Part shown: in pieces, positions 1 to 11,151 of the stretch
Position numbering within the stretch: position 1 is the first letter of the stretch
How the letters are laid out: each line of letters opens with the position of its first letter
Source of the DNA: Paracyclopina nana
Taxonomy: Eukaryota; Arthropoda; Copepoda; Cyclopoida; Cyclopettidae
Direction: 5' to 3'
Assembly (NCBI GenBank): GCA_019096065.1
Contig: JAGUCH010000003.1
Location: 3,038,001 to 3,102,000, forward strand
Length of the DNA stretch: 64,000 bases
The notes under the pieces: generated by a model
The model's input: the letters and a program-made list of their open reading frames with translations, nothing else
What the model was told of the DNA's origin: nothing
Databases searched by the model: none
Translations under genes and position numbers: made by a program

Positions 1-549
1 GCGAAATTAATTTTAAAGACATTCTGGCACTACAAAATGTTTGGCCAAAATCCTTACTCACCACTTTTTTGTGACTTTTTTATTAAAGCTTCTCATAATA
101 AATGTTTCATTCGCTTCATTTTGTTAAAATTGAGGAAGGCTCGAATCGCTAAAAATGAAAAAAAACATGAACGCAATAATTCGAATTGGGCCCCAAAAAG
201 CACAATCTGGTTCGTTTCTAGAGTATGTTCGGAAAATGTTAGGCAAGAATAAAACTTTTAATTGTACCTAGTTAGGCAATTGTACATTGAAACCGCTTCA
301 ATAACTTGAGAAAATTATTGCCTCAACTATCAAAAATGATTAGTATGGTTGATACATCAGTGCAGAGGGAACGAGCAGTAAATAACTTAGAGTGAGCAAG
401 TAGCTGTTATTTTCTTTTTCAATAATCGATCCGCCATTTACCGCACAAAATTCAAGCAGATCCAAAAACAAAAACAGAGTTTCAGAACTTTGGAGGGCTA
501 GAGTTTAAGAAGTGCTAAAACGTTTTGATAAAACAGAAGAAAAAAGATC
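1..549. other. 5' flanking DNA, no gene seen
   Basis: AT-rich sequence upstream of the cyclophilin gene. An open frame at 37-252 has no recognisable family features and no splice partner, so I do not call it. The last 100-150 bases probably contain the 5' UTR and promoter of the gene starting at 550, but no core element is clear. Confidence 0.5.
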
Positions 550-1235
550 ATGTCGAACTACCACAGTTGGTCTCAAATTCAAAGTAAGTCCAGATAGAAT
601 AAGCATTTATCGATTGTTTGAGGCTTGACGCAACGACTGCATTTTGTTTAAAGGCCAATTGAGGCACCCTCACAATCCAGTAGTGTTTTTCGACATACGA
701 ATCGGGTCGACTGACATTGGACGTATTTTGATGGAATTATACTTCGACTTGGTGCCACGAACGGCTGAAAATTTCCGACAATTTTGCACTGGCGAAGCTA
801 AACGTGACGGAGTTCCCCTAGGCTACAAAAACACCGCATTTCACAGAGTCATCAAGGATTTTATGATACAAGGTATGGGGATTGTGGCTGTCAAAGTATA
901 CATTACGTTGAATCCCCATCATAGGTGGTGACTTTGTCAATGGAGATGGGACTGGTTGCACCTCTATTTATGGAGGCTCCACCTTTGACGATGAGAGCTT
1001 CACGATGAAGCACGAAGGACCTGGCATTTTATCCATGGCCAATTCTGGCAAAGACACGAATGGCTGCCAGTTTTTCGTCACTTGTGCCAAGTGCGACTTC
1101 CTTGACAAGAAGCACGTAGTGTTCGGTCGAGTGCTCGACGGCCTTTTAGTTGTGCGCAAAATTGAAAATGTCCCTACTGGAGCCAATAACAAGCCAAAAA
1201 TTCCCATCACAATTTACGAGTGCGGGCAAATGTGA
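550..1235 (+). CDS. PPIH: Peptidyl-prolyl cis-trans isomerase H (spliceosomal cyclophilin)
   Basis: A cyclophilin that isomerises peptidyl-proline bonds; in animals PPIH sits in the nucleus on the U4/U6.U5 tri-snRNP. Exons 550-583, 654-872 and 925-1235, separated by GT-AG introns of 70 and 52 bp, give 187 residues, close to the roughly 177 of vertebrate PPIH. The short first exon ([11 protein letters not shown]) is needed to supply the ATG. Visible family motifs are [10 protein letters not shown] near the start, [12 protein letters not shown], the catalytic-site [21 protein letters not shown] and KHVVFG. The phrase HP-NPVVFFD and the C-terminal [12 protein letters not shown] fit PPIH better than cytosolic cyclophilin A. 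A polyadenylation signal AATAAA begins one base after the stop (1236-1241), so the 3' UTR is very short. It converges with Jun on the other strand, stop to stop about 215 bp. Identity is secure. Confidence 0.95.
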
Positions 1236-1451
1236 AATAAAAACACTTAAACGTAGAAATTGCGTATATTTCTTTGCAAACATAAAACATCCATTAAATC
1301 AACTATTGCTTTAAACATATTATTGATGACGTAGCAAGCACCATTACTGGATTAGTTTTGATATTAAATACCGAGGTTGTTTTGCGCAATACCAAATTAG
1401 AGAGAGAACTGTTCATACTAGGCTTAATCTTCAAAGGCTTCGAGGTTGGCG

Positions 1452-2288
1452 TCACGAGGATGAGGAGTAGACAACCTCCCCACCGACCATGCTGATTTGA
1501 CAGCCGTTTGAAACATGCTCAATCACTTCTTGCTTCAAACTGTACACAGACTCCTTCAACTTTTTCACAACATTGGCAAGTTCGGTGTTCTCTCCCTTGA
1601 GGTCTTTCACTTTTGACTCGAGCTGAGCAATGCGTTCAAGCTTGCGTTTGCGGCATTTAGAGGCTGCTAGGCGATTACGCAGCCTTTTCCGTTCCAACTT
1701 GTACTTTTCTTGTGAGGCCATATCTAACGGGACACCGCGACCTCTGCCCTTCCTTTTGCCAGCCTTAGGCTTATCCTCGGGATCAGAGTCAAAGTCATCA
1801 TCATCCTCATCATCGAGATCGTCGAGGTCATCGTCCAGTTCCTCTTTGATTCTAAGTTCAGCCGAGTCCATCGACCCGGAGGCCGAGGAGGACGGCCTCT
1901 GGCTGACCTCTGAGGCCGAAGTGGAGGCCATTTTGGCTCTATGTGCCGCAGTGGCCCTCTCGATGGTTTCGATGGAGGCCGCAGAATGTTGAGGCTGTTT
2001 TTGAAGGTTCTTCAAGGCGTCTTCAAAGCCTCTGGCGTAAATTTCCTGCTCTTCAGTCACTGTTTTTGGGAACAAGTAGGTGTTTCCCGACGGAGTAGGC
2101 GTGGCAAGGGAAGGGTTTCGTGTGAGAAACTCCGCCAGTTCCGGGGAGGTCATCTTCAACATTTGCACATCTGGCGAGGTGAGAATGTGAGGCGCCACTT
2201 TGGCCTTTTTCGTGGCCGCTGAGGCCGCGTTCAAATCAAGCGTCAAGCCTCGCCTCTTCTGAGGCTGCTGCTGGTTTCGCGTTTCCAT
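1452..2288 (-). CDS. Jra: Transcription factor Jun (AP-1 subunit)
   Basis: Jun family bZIP factor that binds AP-1 sites (TGACTCA) as a homodimer or with Fos, acting downstream of JNK. A single exon encodes 278 residues from the ATG at 2288; the frame stays open slightly further upstream but only from a non-ATG codon. The N-terminal part has LTLDLN and the delta-like segment [20 protein letters not shown], followed by RNPS and TPTPSG, which resemble the JNK-phosphorylated region. An acidic run of Asp/Glu lies around residues 150-175. The C-terminal basic region ([20 protein letters not shown]) is followed by heptad leucines and then the typical tail SNGCQI. Lack of introns is normal for animal jun genes. 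Length is close to Drosophila Jra (about 289). No upstream regulatory element was assigned. Confidence 0.95.
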   Translation of the reverse strand: METRNQQQPQKRRGLTLDLNAASAATKKAKVAPHILTSPDVQMLKMTSPELAEFLTRNPSLATPTPSGNTYLFPKTVTEEQEIYARGFEDALKNLQKQPQHSAASIETIERATAAHRAKMASTSASEVSQRPSSSASGSMDSAELRIKEELDDDLDDLDDEDDDDFDSDPEDKPKAGKRKGRGRGVPLDMASQEKYKLERKRLRNRLAASKCRKRKLERIAQLESKVKDLKGENTELANVVKKLKESVYSLKQEVIEHVSNGCQISMVGGEVVYSSSS

Positions 2289-2813
2289 GACTTGCCAAGC
2301 ACGATTCGAAAATGAATCTGACAAAGACTTGAAAAAGCACTTGCTAGCTGCTTGTTCCGACAGCAGACAGCTATTCCAAGATGTGGTGACTCCAGAGCAG
2401 TAAATTGAGTAAAGAGTATAATAATCTCAGTTTGACTAACAACAACAAGTACTGACTAAAAAACGAGCGTATGTGTTAGGCCACTTAAATGTAGCCTTAT
2501 ATCTTGCCTTAAGCAAGAAAATGTCCCCGCTTTTTCTTCTTCTGTCCCTCAAAATGATGAATGGATCTAAAAAAACTTGGATTACAATTCTAGAATTGAA
2601 AATATGAGCTCTAAAAAATTTGTTTTCTTTTTTGAATTTCCCACTCAAATTAATGTGCAGTCTTGTCAGAGTTATCTGTATGGTTTTTTACAACAATCGA
2701 CTTTTTGTTTGGAAAAAAGCCAATTGCTCTGATTAACTCGGCTTAAAAAAGCCACATCTAAAACACTGTTATCAACAAAATTCACGTGCGCATTTTCAAC
2801 TTTCGTGATCAAC
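2289..2813. other. Intergenic region between Jun and the P-like transposase gene
   Basis: Divergent 5' flanks of Jun (leftward) and the THAP gene (rightward). I looked in the last 160 bases for a P-element terminal inverted repeat matching the DNA just after 7802 and saw none. Otherwise AT-rich and featureless. Confidence 0.5.
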
Positions 2814-5800
2814 ATGCCAACTTGTGCTGCAATCAATTGCCTGTCTGGGAGGTCAAAGGAGCATAAAGCTCAATTTTTCCCCTTTCCAACAACAGCCAGG
2901 AGGCTGAGGACCTGGTTGGAGGCCATGAGAGTGAAAAACTGGACACCTTTACCATCATCCAGGCTCTGCATCAAACACTTCACTGAGAGACATTTGGTGC
3001 CCATGGATGAAAACCTGGATGTTCTTGGCAAGCCTAAGCAGAAGCGCATGCTGAAGCCTAAGGCTTTCCCAACAATTTTCAACTTCAACAAAAAGTCATT
3101 GGTGAAACCTTCAAGGTAAGATTTGATTTGAAAAAAGATTGTGACCTTTCTCCAGCGCAAATCGATTTTTCGTTTTTGTTTTGTCAAAGGAACTTTTTTG
3201 CGCAGATTATTAAAAAAGTTGCGAAATTGCCGTGCGTCAATTCCATAGCTCACATTAATAGCGGCAAAAAAGTGAAAGTGATTATTGCACAGCGGATTTG
3301 CCGATTTCTCGCACACGGAAAAAAGTCGCGAAATCAACGTAGTGTCCTTACTCCTTTTCTTGGACAGAGTTATCAATGGTGCAGTGGTAGGAATCGTTTT
3401 TGACTTGGTTTGGTTGGAAAAAAATTGTTGGTCGTAGGTCGGAAAAGTGGTCATTTTTGAAAATGACTAAAACTATCCATGTGGTTCAAAAAGCTGTTTT
3501 CATGCAAATAAGAAATTCCTCCATACTGCCAAAATCTCATTTTCCACCAACAGTCAGCTTCTTTTTGGGAGCTCTTCTTAGCCATGAAGAAAGCTCAACT
3601 AAGTGAGAATTCATAGAAAAAGGCTGTTGACATCAAATGACATTTAGCTATTATGGCTATGGTGTTAATCAGACCCCATGTTATGATCATTCAGCAAAAT
3701 TGGGTTCTGAAATGTGCGGAATTGGGAGCTTAGAAAGTCAATTTTTAACTTAGAGCCCTATGAAAATTGACTCCGACGATTTCACAAGGGATTTTGAACC
3801 ACTGTGCTATCCAAAATAGGCACCTTAAACAAAAATAAAGCAAAAATTCCAATTTGACATGCACATTATTCCTTTTGGAAACAATCTTAGCCACAAATAC
3901 TTTCAAAAAAGCTTAATTTCATAGGAAATATAAACTAAAGCTTGACTTAAATGAACAACAGCTTCTGGAGAACCAGGCTACTTTTTGCTCAGAGATGGGA
4001 CATGAAAATAAAAATCATAATTTCATCAACCATTTTCATAAGTGACTAATTTTGTACGCCAAACATAAATTGGGTGAGTTTGTGCCGTTTTTGGTTAAGT
4101 GATGAGAAAAGTGGTTGTTTTGAAACATTTGGACAAATTGTGATTGCAAAACTGGTCGTTTTGGGCCAAAACGGTGGTTGGAAGCCTAAAAATCCGTTGA
4201 CAATTCTGTAATCTTGTAGTAGTTTGGAATCAAAAGTTATGGAAGCTTTTAGTTTTGTTCAATAACTGCTAAATTGTCATTCAAGTGAATTCACCCAAGT
4301 CAACTTTAGCCCCAAAAGTACTGCTTCCGAGCCAAATTTGGATCTTTATCTGTCAATTTACATTAATTTTGGACTCTTTTGGTAGCCTAAAGCACATACT
4401 ATACAAATCATTTTGCGCTGCCTCTAAGAGGCCTACAGACAAGATATTTACTCTTGCAAATTATCCTATCTGGACCTTTTAAATTGTTTTAATTTTTTCA
4501 TCTTGTTTCAGGAAAAAGCCTACTGAACGTGACTCCACCATTAGTAGGAAATCAAATTCTGCACCAGATTTGATTGGTGAGTCATCAATGGTGTTGCTGG
4601 ACCATCCTTATGCTGCCAGGGAATCCCTGGGTGACTGGCCTGTGGTTGCTGGGTCTCCTCCACCTTCACCTGTGCCTCAACCTCTGCCTCAGCCTCTGCC
4701 TCAACCTCTGCCTCAACCTCTAGAAGTTGAAGGGAGTCACAGCTATGAGGAACTCTCTGCACTGCAGAGCCTCATTGCTTCTCTTCGTCACGACTTGGAA
4801 GAGGCCAAAAATGAGAACTCAAGACTGTTGAAGGCTCTTGGGAAGGTTTTCAATCACGACCAAGTCTTAGTTCTCAAGGAAGTGGTGAAGCGCCCCAAAA
4901 AGTGGTCAGACCAAACTCTGGAGAAAGCCCTGCACATCAGGCATGTTGCTGGGTCCACTGGTAATACACACTTTCAAAAATTACTCTTTTCCATCAGAAG
5001 CAAAAAATCATGATTTATTTCTGTTTCAATTGGAGGCTGATGATTTGAGAGCTACTAGCAAAAAATCATGATTTATTTCTGTTTCAATTGGAGGCTGATT
5101 ATTTGAGAGCTACCTTTTTTAACTCTTGATGCATAGCAAAACTTGTTATATTATATGTAAGATATTCATGAAAGTCCAAGATGGCTGATACATTTTACTT
5201 TTCTAAAATGTTTTGGTCAATGGTTAAGTGAAAACCCTAGAAGGCCATCACTTGACCTTCTGATTAGAGCTTTTTGCTACTAAAACCCTCCATTAAATAA
5301 AATTCTTGTTCTAAGTGGTCCATTTTGTATCATATGTATTTTTTCAGGGTATGACACACTCAGGAGCATGGGCTTCCCTCTCCCATGTCACACCACTTTG
5401 AACAATCAGCTCAAGGGTATCAACTTTGAGCCAGGACTCTTGGATGACTGCTTCAGCCTTCTTGCTTTGAAAGCCAAAGCAATGAATGGGTATGAGAAAA
5501 TTGGTGTGCTCAGTCTGGATGAGATGTCCATCCAAGCTGGCTACCAAATTGACCCTTCAAATGGACTCATCATTGGTGGCTCAACCATGCCTAAGTCCTC
5601 ATCAAAGAAGGGTACCACAAGCGGTAAGATATTTTTCCTGTCAGCCCTTCAAGCTGTGAGTTTTGTGGTTTAAAAGTGGTATTGCATCTAATCTTTGAGA
5701 CAATTAAAACATTATGTTGTTTTCAGATTCCAATTGCATCAAGGCTGCCACTAAAGCCATGGTCTTTCTGGTTAGTGGGGCATCCACTCGTTGGAAAATG

Positions 5801-7802
5801 ACTGTAGGCTATGCACTGACAGGAGGCTCTGTCTGTGCAAAAACTATTGCGAATATGATCATTGAGATCATAAAAAGGTGCCAGATCATTGGAATTGACA
5901 TAACGGACACAGTAATGGACATGGGACCAGTTAACCAAGGTAATTTATTCATGATAATTTTTATGTGATTTACTTTCTTGAGTACAATTGAAAAATGACA
6001 GCTAAAGCCAAAAAATGATATTAAAAGTCACACAGCTAGCAATAAATTTTTATTTGAAGCTATGATCCTGGCAAATTTAGCTACTAAATAAATTTATTGA
6101 AGTGTTATTTTTATTTTCTTCCATTGCAGGCGTTTAGAAAGAATTAGGGATTTCACTTTCTCGCGGAAGGGAATTCTCCAATTCTTTCATTGTCAATAAT
6201 CAAATTGTCCGTGTCCTGGCTGACTCCCCACATTTGCTGAAGAACATTCGCAACATGTTGTTCAAATGGAGTTTCTTCTTGTCAGAAGAAACTGTGCGCC
6301 AAAACAACTTGCCAACAAACAAGGTCAGCATTGGAGCTGTGAAAGCTCTTGTTGACTTTCAAGATGGCAAGACCTTCAAGCTTGCTCCCCATCTAAACAC
6401 CGATTATCTAGATGGTAGCAGCAATTTCAAGAAAATGAAGGTAAATCTTCTACACAACTAGTTAAATCTTGCATTTTTTACATTTTAAACAAATTGAGTA
6501 AATATTTTCTCTTTTCAAGTTACAAAAAGCAGCTATTAAATATATCATGCTCACTTTTGTCACAAAAGGAATTGTTTTGCTAATTTTTTCACTTGTAACA
6601 AAATTAATATTTTCCAAAGAAATACAGTAAAAATAAAAAAATTGACACATGTGTGTACTTGATGTTAATGGCTATTTTTCTTTCAGGTCAAACCAGCAAA
6701 GGCTATTCTCAGCCGGGAGACAGCTGCTGCAATTCGCACTCTGGTCAATGAGTACGGATATGACAAGAGCCTTCTGACAACAGCCTTCTTTGTCCATCAA
6801 GTTGGCTACTGGTTCGACATCATGACCAACCGTGGACACAGTCTGGCTTTTTCATATAACAATATGGAAAAGCATGGTGAGGTCACCCAGTTCCTCAGAG
6901 GGTTCATGGAGATGATGGATGGGTGCAGATTTGGAAAAGGGACCCTGCAGCACAACAGCGCAGAGGCTGGAAGGAAGCCAATCCAGTCAGGGATACTCCT
7001 GACAACAACTTCCATGCTTGAGCTCCAGGAGGACTACCTGTCCAAGAGGGGCTACAGGATTGTTCTTGCTGGCCGCCACACATCCGATGTGGTCGAGAAC
7101 TTCTTCTCCTGCATAAGACGCAGGAACCCTGCTCCAACTGCAGTGGAGTTCAAATATGCTTTGAGAGCCGTGACCTTTCTACGCTATTTGAAGCCTTCAC
7201 CCCATTCATCATATGAGACGGATGACTCCAGTTGGCTTGCCTCACTCAAAGATGTCAAGGAACTGGCTGCCAAGGCAGCCAAGGAGGAGGATGAGGACAT
7301 TGCCATTCTAATCCCTGACTGTCATGCTGTAGAGGGAGAGATCTACAGTATGGTCAATTTCATGGGATTTGTCCTCTCCAAAACCATCGTTCATGGCATC
7401 TCCAAGTGTCAGACTTGCACAGAGGCTTTCACAACACCTGAGAGACTTGAGTGCCACTCCCTCATCTCTGAACGGGAATATGTCAAGGGATGTCTGACAT
7501 TTCCAAGTCAATTGGCCATTGACATGTTCGGTGTTTGTGAAAGTGTGTTCAAGGAGAACGAGGCCCTCTTTATGGAGAAGAAGAGACTTGTCTCTGCACT
7601 TGTCAAGCCTCTCCTTAAGGAGGTCAAACGGCAGGTTGTTGGTGTTCCACTTTGCCACTTCAACCTCATCATCAAGCGGTACTTGTCTGTTCGCCAACTG
7701 ATCCTGGCCAGGCAACTTACTGCCCAGATGAGGAAGGAACACCAGCGAGAAATAGAAGGTGAAGCCAATGGCAGCAAGAGCATCAAGGCCTACTATTTCT
7801 AA
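2814..7802 (+). CDS. P-element/THAP9-like transposase gene with one in-frame stop
   Basis: DNA transposase of the P superfamily, or a gene derived from one. Exons 2814-3115, 4512-4960, 5348-5623, 5727-5939, 6130-6440 and 6687-7802 join in matching phases to 888 codons, like human THAP9 (903) and longer than P transposase (751). The N-terminal THAP zinc-binding domain has C4, C9, C52 and H55 plus the AFP-type KAFPTIF motif. A proline-rich tract with repeated PQPL follows, then a coiled coil near residues 187-215. The RNase H-like core shows LDEMS (D about 308), MDMG (D about 407), DSPHLLKNIRN (D about 445) and VVENFFSCIRR (E about 654). One break: TAG at 6134-6136, immediately after the exon-5 acceptor, where the family usually has Trp in a WKELGIS-like motif. 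All splice sites are otherwise good. Terminal inverted repeats were not found, so this may be an old immobile copy or a domesticated gene. Confidence 0.85.
4999..5114. repeat. 58-bp tandem duplication in a transposase-gene intron
   Basis: Two adjacent 58-bp copies (4999-5056 and 5057-5114) beginning AGCAAAAAATCATGATTT. I see differences only at one internal position (gatgat versus gattat) and at the last base, so the duplication looks recent. It lies in the intron between exons 2 and 3 and does not touch a splice site. Confidence 0.85.
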
Positions 7803-8084
7803 GCCTGCCGTTGCCACTAGCCAGTTAGGGTAGGAGGATGTGGGCAAAATCTCCATGTCAGCAAATGGAGATGCATCCTGAGAGATCTGGCGGCAAAATC
7901 TCAGCGACACCAAGGCGGGAGACCTCATGGTGGTGTGGAACTTCCCGCAGATAGCTCTGCAACTGCTATAAATTAGATGATTACCTCATGACCATTGGAA
8001 TGCAGTGAGAGCATGGAAAATGATGATTGTTATTCAAAGTCAATGGATTCAAGCAAAATGAATTCTCCAAACATCTGAATTGAC

Positions 8085-10150
8085 ATTCTGGCTGAATCCC
8101 TGGGAGGCCTTAAGAAATCATGTGACTCAGACTTTCAAGAATTTTGATATCCTGGTGAAACCTATGAGGCTTCCCAATGTTCTCTGAACATCAGAAATGA
8201 CTTTCCAATATTAAGGAAATCCTGGTGAAATCTCTGATGCTTTCCAATATTCTTTGATCCACAAAGTTGACATTCAAGAGGATGTAATTCTGGAAAAATC
8301 TCTGGGAGGACTTTCTATATTCAATGAGCATGAAAAATGACTTTCAAGATGATTGGCACTCTGGCAAAATCTCTGGGAGGACTTCCAATATTCAATGAGC
8401 TTCAAAAATGACTATCAAGATGATTGAGATTCTGGCAAAATCTCTGGGAGGACTTCCAATATTCAATGAGCATGAAAAATGACTTTCAAGATGATTGGCA
8501 TGCTGGCAAAATCCCTGGGAGGACTTCCAATATTCAATGAGCTTCAAAAATGACTTTCAAGATGATTGGCAATCTGGCAAAATCTCTGGGAAGCTTTCCA
8601 ATATTCAATGAGCATGAAAAATGACTTTCAAGATGATTGAGATTCTGGCAAAATCTCTGGGAGGTCTTCCAATATTCAATGAGCCTGAGAAATGACTTTC
8701 AAGACGATTGAGATTCTGGCAAAATCTCTGGGAGGACTTCCAATATTCAATGAGCATCAAAAATGACTTTCATGATGATTGGCATGCTGGCAAAATCTCA
8801 AGGAGGACTTCCAATATTCAATGAGCTCCAAAAATGACTTTCAAGATGATTGGCATGCTGGCAAAATCCCTGGAGGACTTCCAATATTCAATGAGCTTCA
8901 AAAATGACTTTCAAGATGATTGAGATTGTGGCAAAATCTCAAGGAGGCTTTCCAATATTCCATGAGCCTCAGAAAATACTTTCACGATGATTGAGATTCT
9001 GGCAAAATCTCTGGAAGGCTTTTCAATATTCCATGAGCCCGAGAAATGACTTTCAAGATGATTGAGACCCTTGCCAAAATCTCCGGAAGGCTTTCCAATA
9101 TTTCATGAGCCTCAGAAAATACTTTCATGTTGATTAAGATTCTGGCAAAATCTCTGGAAGGCTTTTTAATATTCCACGATCCTGAGAAATGACTTTCAAG
9201 ATGATTGAGACCCTTGCAAAATCTCCGGAAGGCTTTCCAATATTCCATGGACCTCAGAAATAGCTTTGAAGATGATTGAGATCCTTGCCAAATCTCCGGA
9301 AGGCTTTCCTATATTACATGAGCCTGAGAAATGACTTTCAAGATGATTGAGACCCTTGCAAAATCTCTGGAAGGCTTTCCAATATTCCATGGACCTCAGA
9401 AATAGCTTTGAAGATGATTGAGATCCTTGCAAAATCTCTGGAAGGCTTTCCAATATTCCATGGACCTCAGAAATAGCCTTGAAGATGATTGAGATCCTTG
9501 CAAAATCTCCGGAAGCCTTTCCTATATTACATGAGCCTGAGAAATGACTTTCAAGATGATTGAGACCCTTGCAAAATCTCCGGAAGGCTTTCCAATATTC
9601 CATGGACCTCAGAAATAGCTTTGAAGATGATTGAGATCCTTGCAAAATCTCCGGAAGCCTTTCCTATATTACATGAGCCTGAAAAATGACTTTCAAGATG
9701 ATTGAGATCATTGAAAAATCTCCTGAAGGCTTTCCAATATTCCATGGACCCCAGAAATAACTTTGAAGATTATTGAGATTCTGGCAAAATCTCTGGAAGG
9801 CCTTCCAATATTCCATGGACCTCAGAAATAGCCTTGAAGATGATTGAGATCCTTGCAAAATCTCCGGAAGCCTTTCCAATTTTACATGAGCCTGAGAAAT
9901 AGCCTTGAAGATGATTGAGATTCTGTCAAAATCTCTAGAAGGCTTTCCAATATTCCATGGACCTCAGAAATAGCTTTGAAGATGATTGAGATTCTGGCAA
10001 AATCTCTGGAAGGCTTTCCAATATTCCATGAGCCTGAGAAATGACTTTGAAGATGATTGAGATCCTTGCAAAATCTCTGGAAGGCTTTCCAATATTCCAT
10101 GGACCTCAGAAATAGCTTTGAAGATGAATGAGAATCTGGCGAAATCTCTA
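8085..10150. repeat. 71-bp minisatellite array, about 29 copies
   Basis: Tandem repeat with a 71-bp unit containing TTCCAATATTC, ATGACTTTCAAGATGATT and GGCAAAATCTC. Copies at the left edge (before about 8300) are degenerate, those in the middle are uniform, and those right of about 8950 form a second subfamily with CCATGGACCTCAGAAATAGC and CTCCGGAAGG. In the right half several unit variants alternate, suggesting a higher-order unit of two or three monomers. Because 71 is not a multiple of three, three monomers (213 bp) restore frame, which creates long open frames on the minus strand. They repeat the same 71-residue pattern and are artefacts of the array, not genes. The array starts about 280 bp after the transposase gene stop. 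Confidence 0.93.
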
Positions 10151-11151
10151 TGATTGCCCAAATTGCCCAAATTGAATGTTATTTGAAGTCATGGTGAAGG
10201 TAATAATGGTTTTGTTCTTTTCTTTTAAGAGTTTACTTTTTTTCATTTTTAGAGAAACCCATCCATTGAAGAGGAAATCAATGTTCCATTATTTTTATAA
10301 ATCTACCATTTTCTGTCAATTATACATTGAAATAAAGGATTGGCTGTCATTCTAATTTGATTATTCAATAAATTGTCTATTCTTAAGCTTACAAAGAGAG
10401 GCTCATGTTTTAGGTGCTTCTTGTTCAATTATAATATTTTCATTACATTCTCTGGATTGTTGACTTTCATGAGTAAGGAGTCCCAATCATGAATTTGGAC
10501 TTATCTTCCCAGTGAGTTGTTTTGAATGATTCACTAAAGAACATTTCTCATATATTAATTGGTGTACAATTATTGTATGGTCAATGCATATCATACTTTG
10601 GGACCCACAACTGACATAAAATCTATCACCAATCATTTATGATTAGCATGTGTAAAAATCAAATTGACATTATTTCCTTGCAAAAATGGCTAAAGTTGCA
10701 AATTGGAGCATAGTTATTCCAAAAATTGGCTTTTCTGTAAACTTTATGACTATTTTCGGTTTTATCTGGCTACACTGAAGAAAGTGAGAGAGGGGAGAAG
10801 AAAAAGTGGGAGTGGGAAAGCAGATATGAACTGTTTTTTAAATGATTTTTTAAATTTTTCTTAACAAGAATGAGTTATGTGGGTGGGAAAAATACTAAGA
10901 TTTTTACCTGCACAGGCTAGAAATATGTGCTTATGGTGCAAATTGATGAATTTTGAAGAATTATTTGTTCTATGGCAGCATATCTGCTAGCATGTGCCTG
11001 CCCACCGCCAAATGGCAGGCTAGGAAAGAAAGTTGTGAATTTAGTCTATTTCAGCAAAACTGAGCAAGCAGAGCGGCGCACCCTCTCTATTAATTGCCCT
11101 GATTTTTTCATGCAATGGCAATATTCAAATAATTCAATTTTGACTCTCAAA
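10151..11151. other. Intergenic region, AT-rich
   Basis: Unique AT-rich DNA between the minisatellite and the zinc-finger gene. It contains an in-frame upstream ATG at 10972 that would extend the zinc-finger protein by 60 residues, but that stretch (cysteine- and asparagine-rich, no family resemblance) reads like 5' UTR. A purine-rich patch at about 10780-10830 precedes it. No other feature seen. Confidence 0.5.

Noticed and set aside
1630-1992. Plus-strand frames across Jun
   Set aside because: Serine-rich shadow of the Jun acidic and bZIP coding sequence.
2805-2813. Earlier GTG start for the THAP protein
   Set aside because: The ATG at 2814 places the first THAP cysteine at the usual position; the GTG adds three unconserved residues.
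2650-8084. Terminal inverted repeats of the P-like element
   Set aside because: Flanks of the gene were compared by eye and no convincing inverted match or 8-bp duplication was seen.
8982-10170. Series of minus-strand open frames with similar proteins
   Set aside because: They are the 71-bp repeat read in three frames; 213 bp restores phase. No starts, splice sites or family features.
10972-11151. 60-residue N-terminal extension of the zinc-finger protein
   Set aside because: In-frame ATG exists, but composition looks noncoding and the later ATG opens directly into the acidic domain. Kept only as an alternative start.
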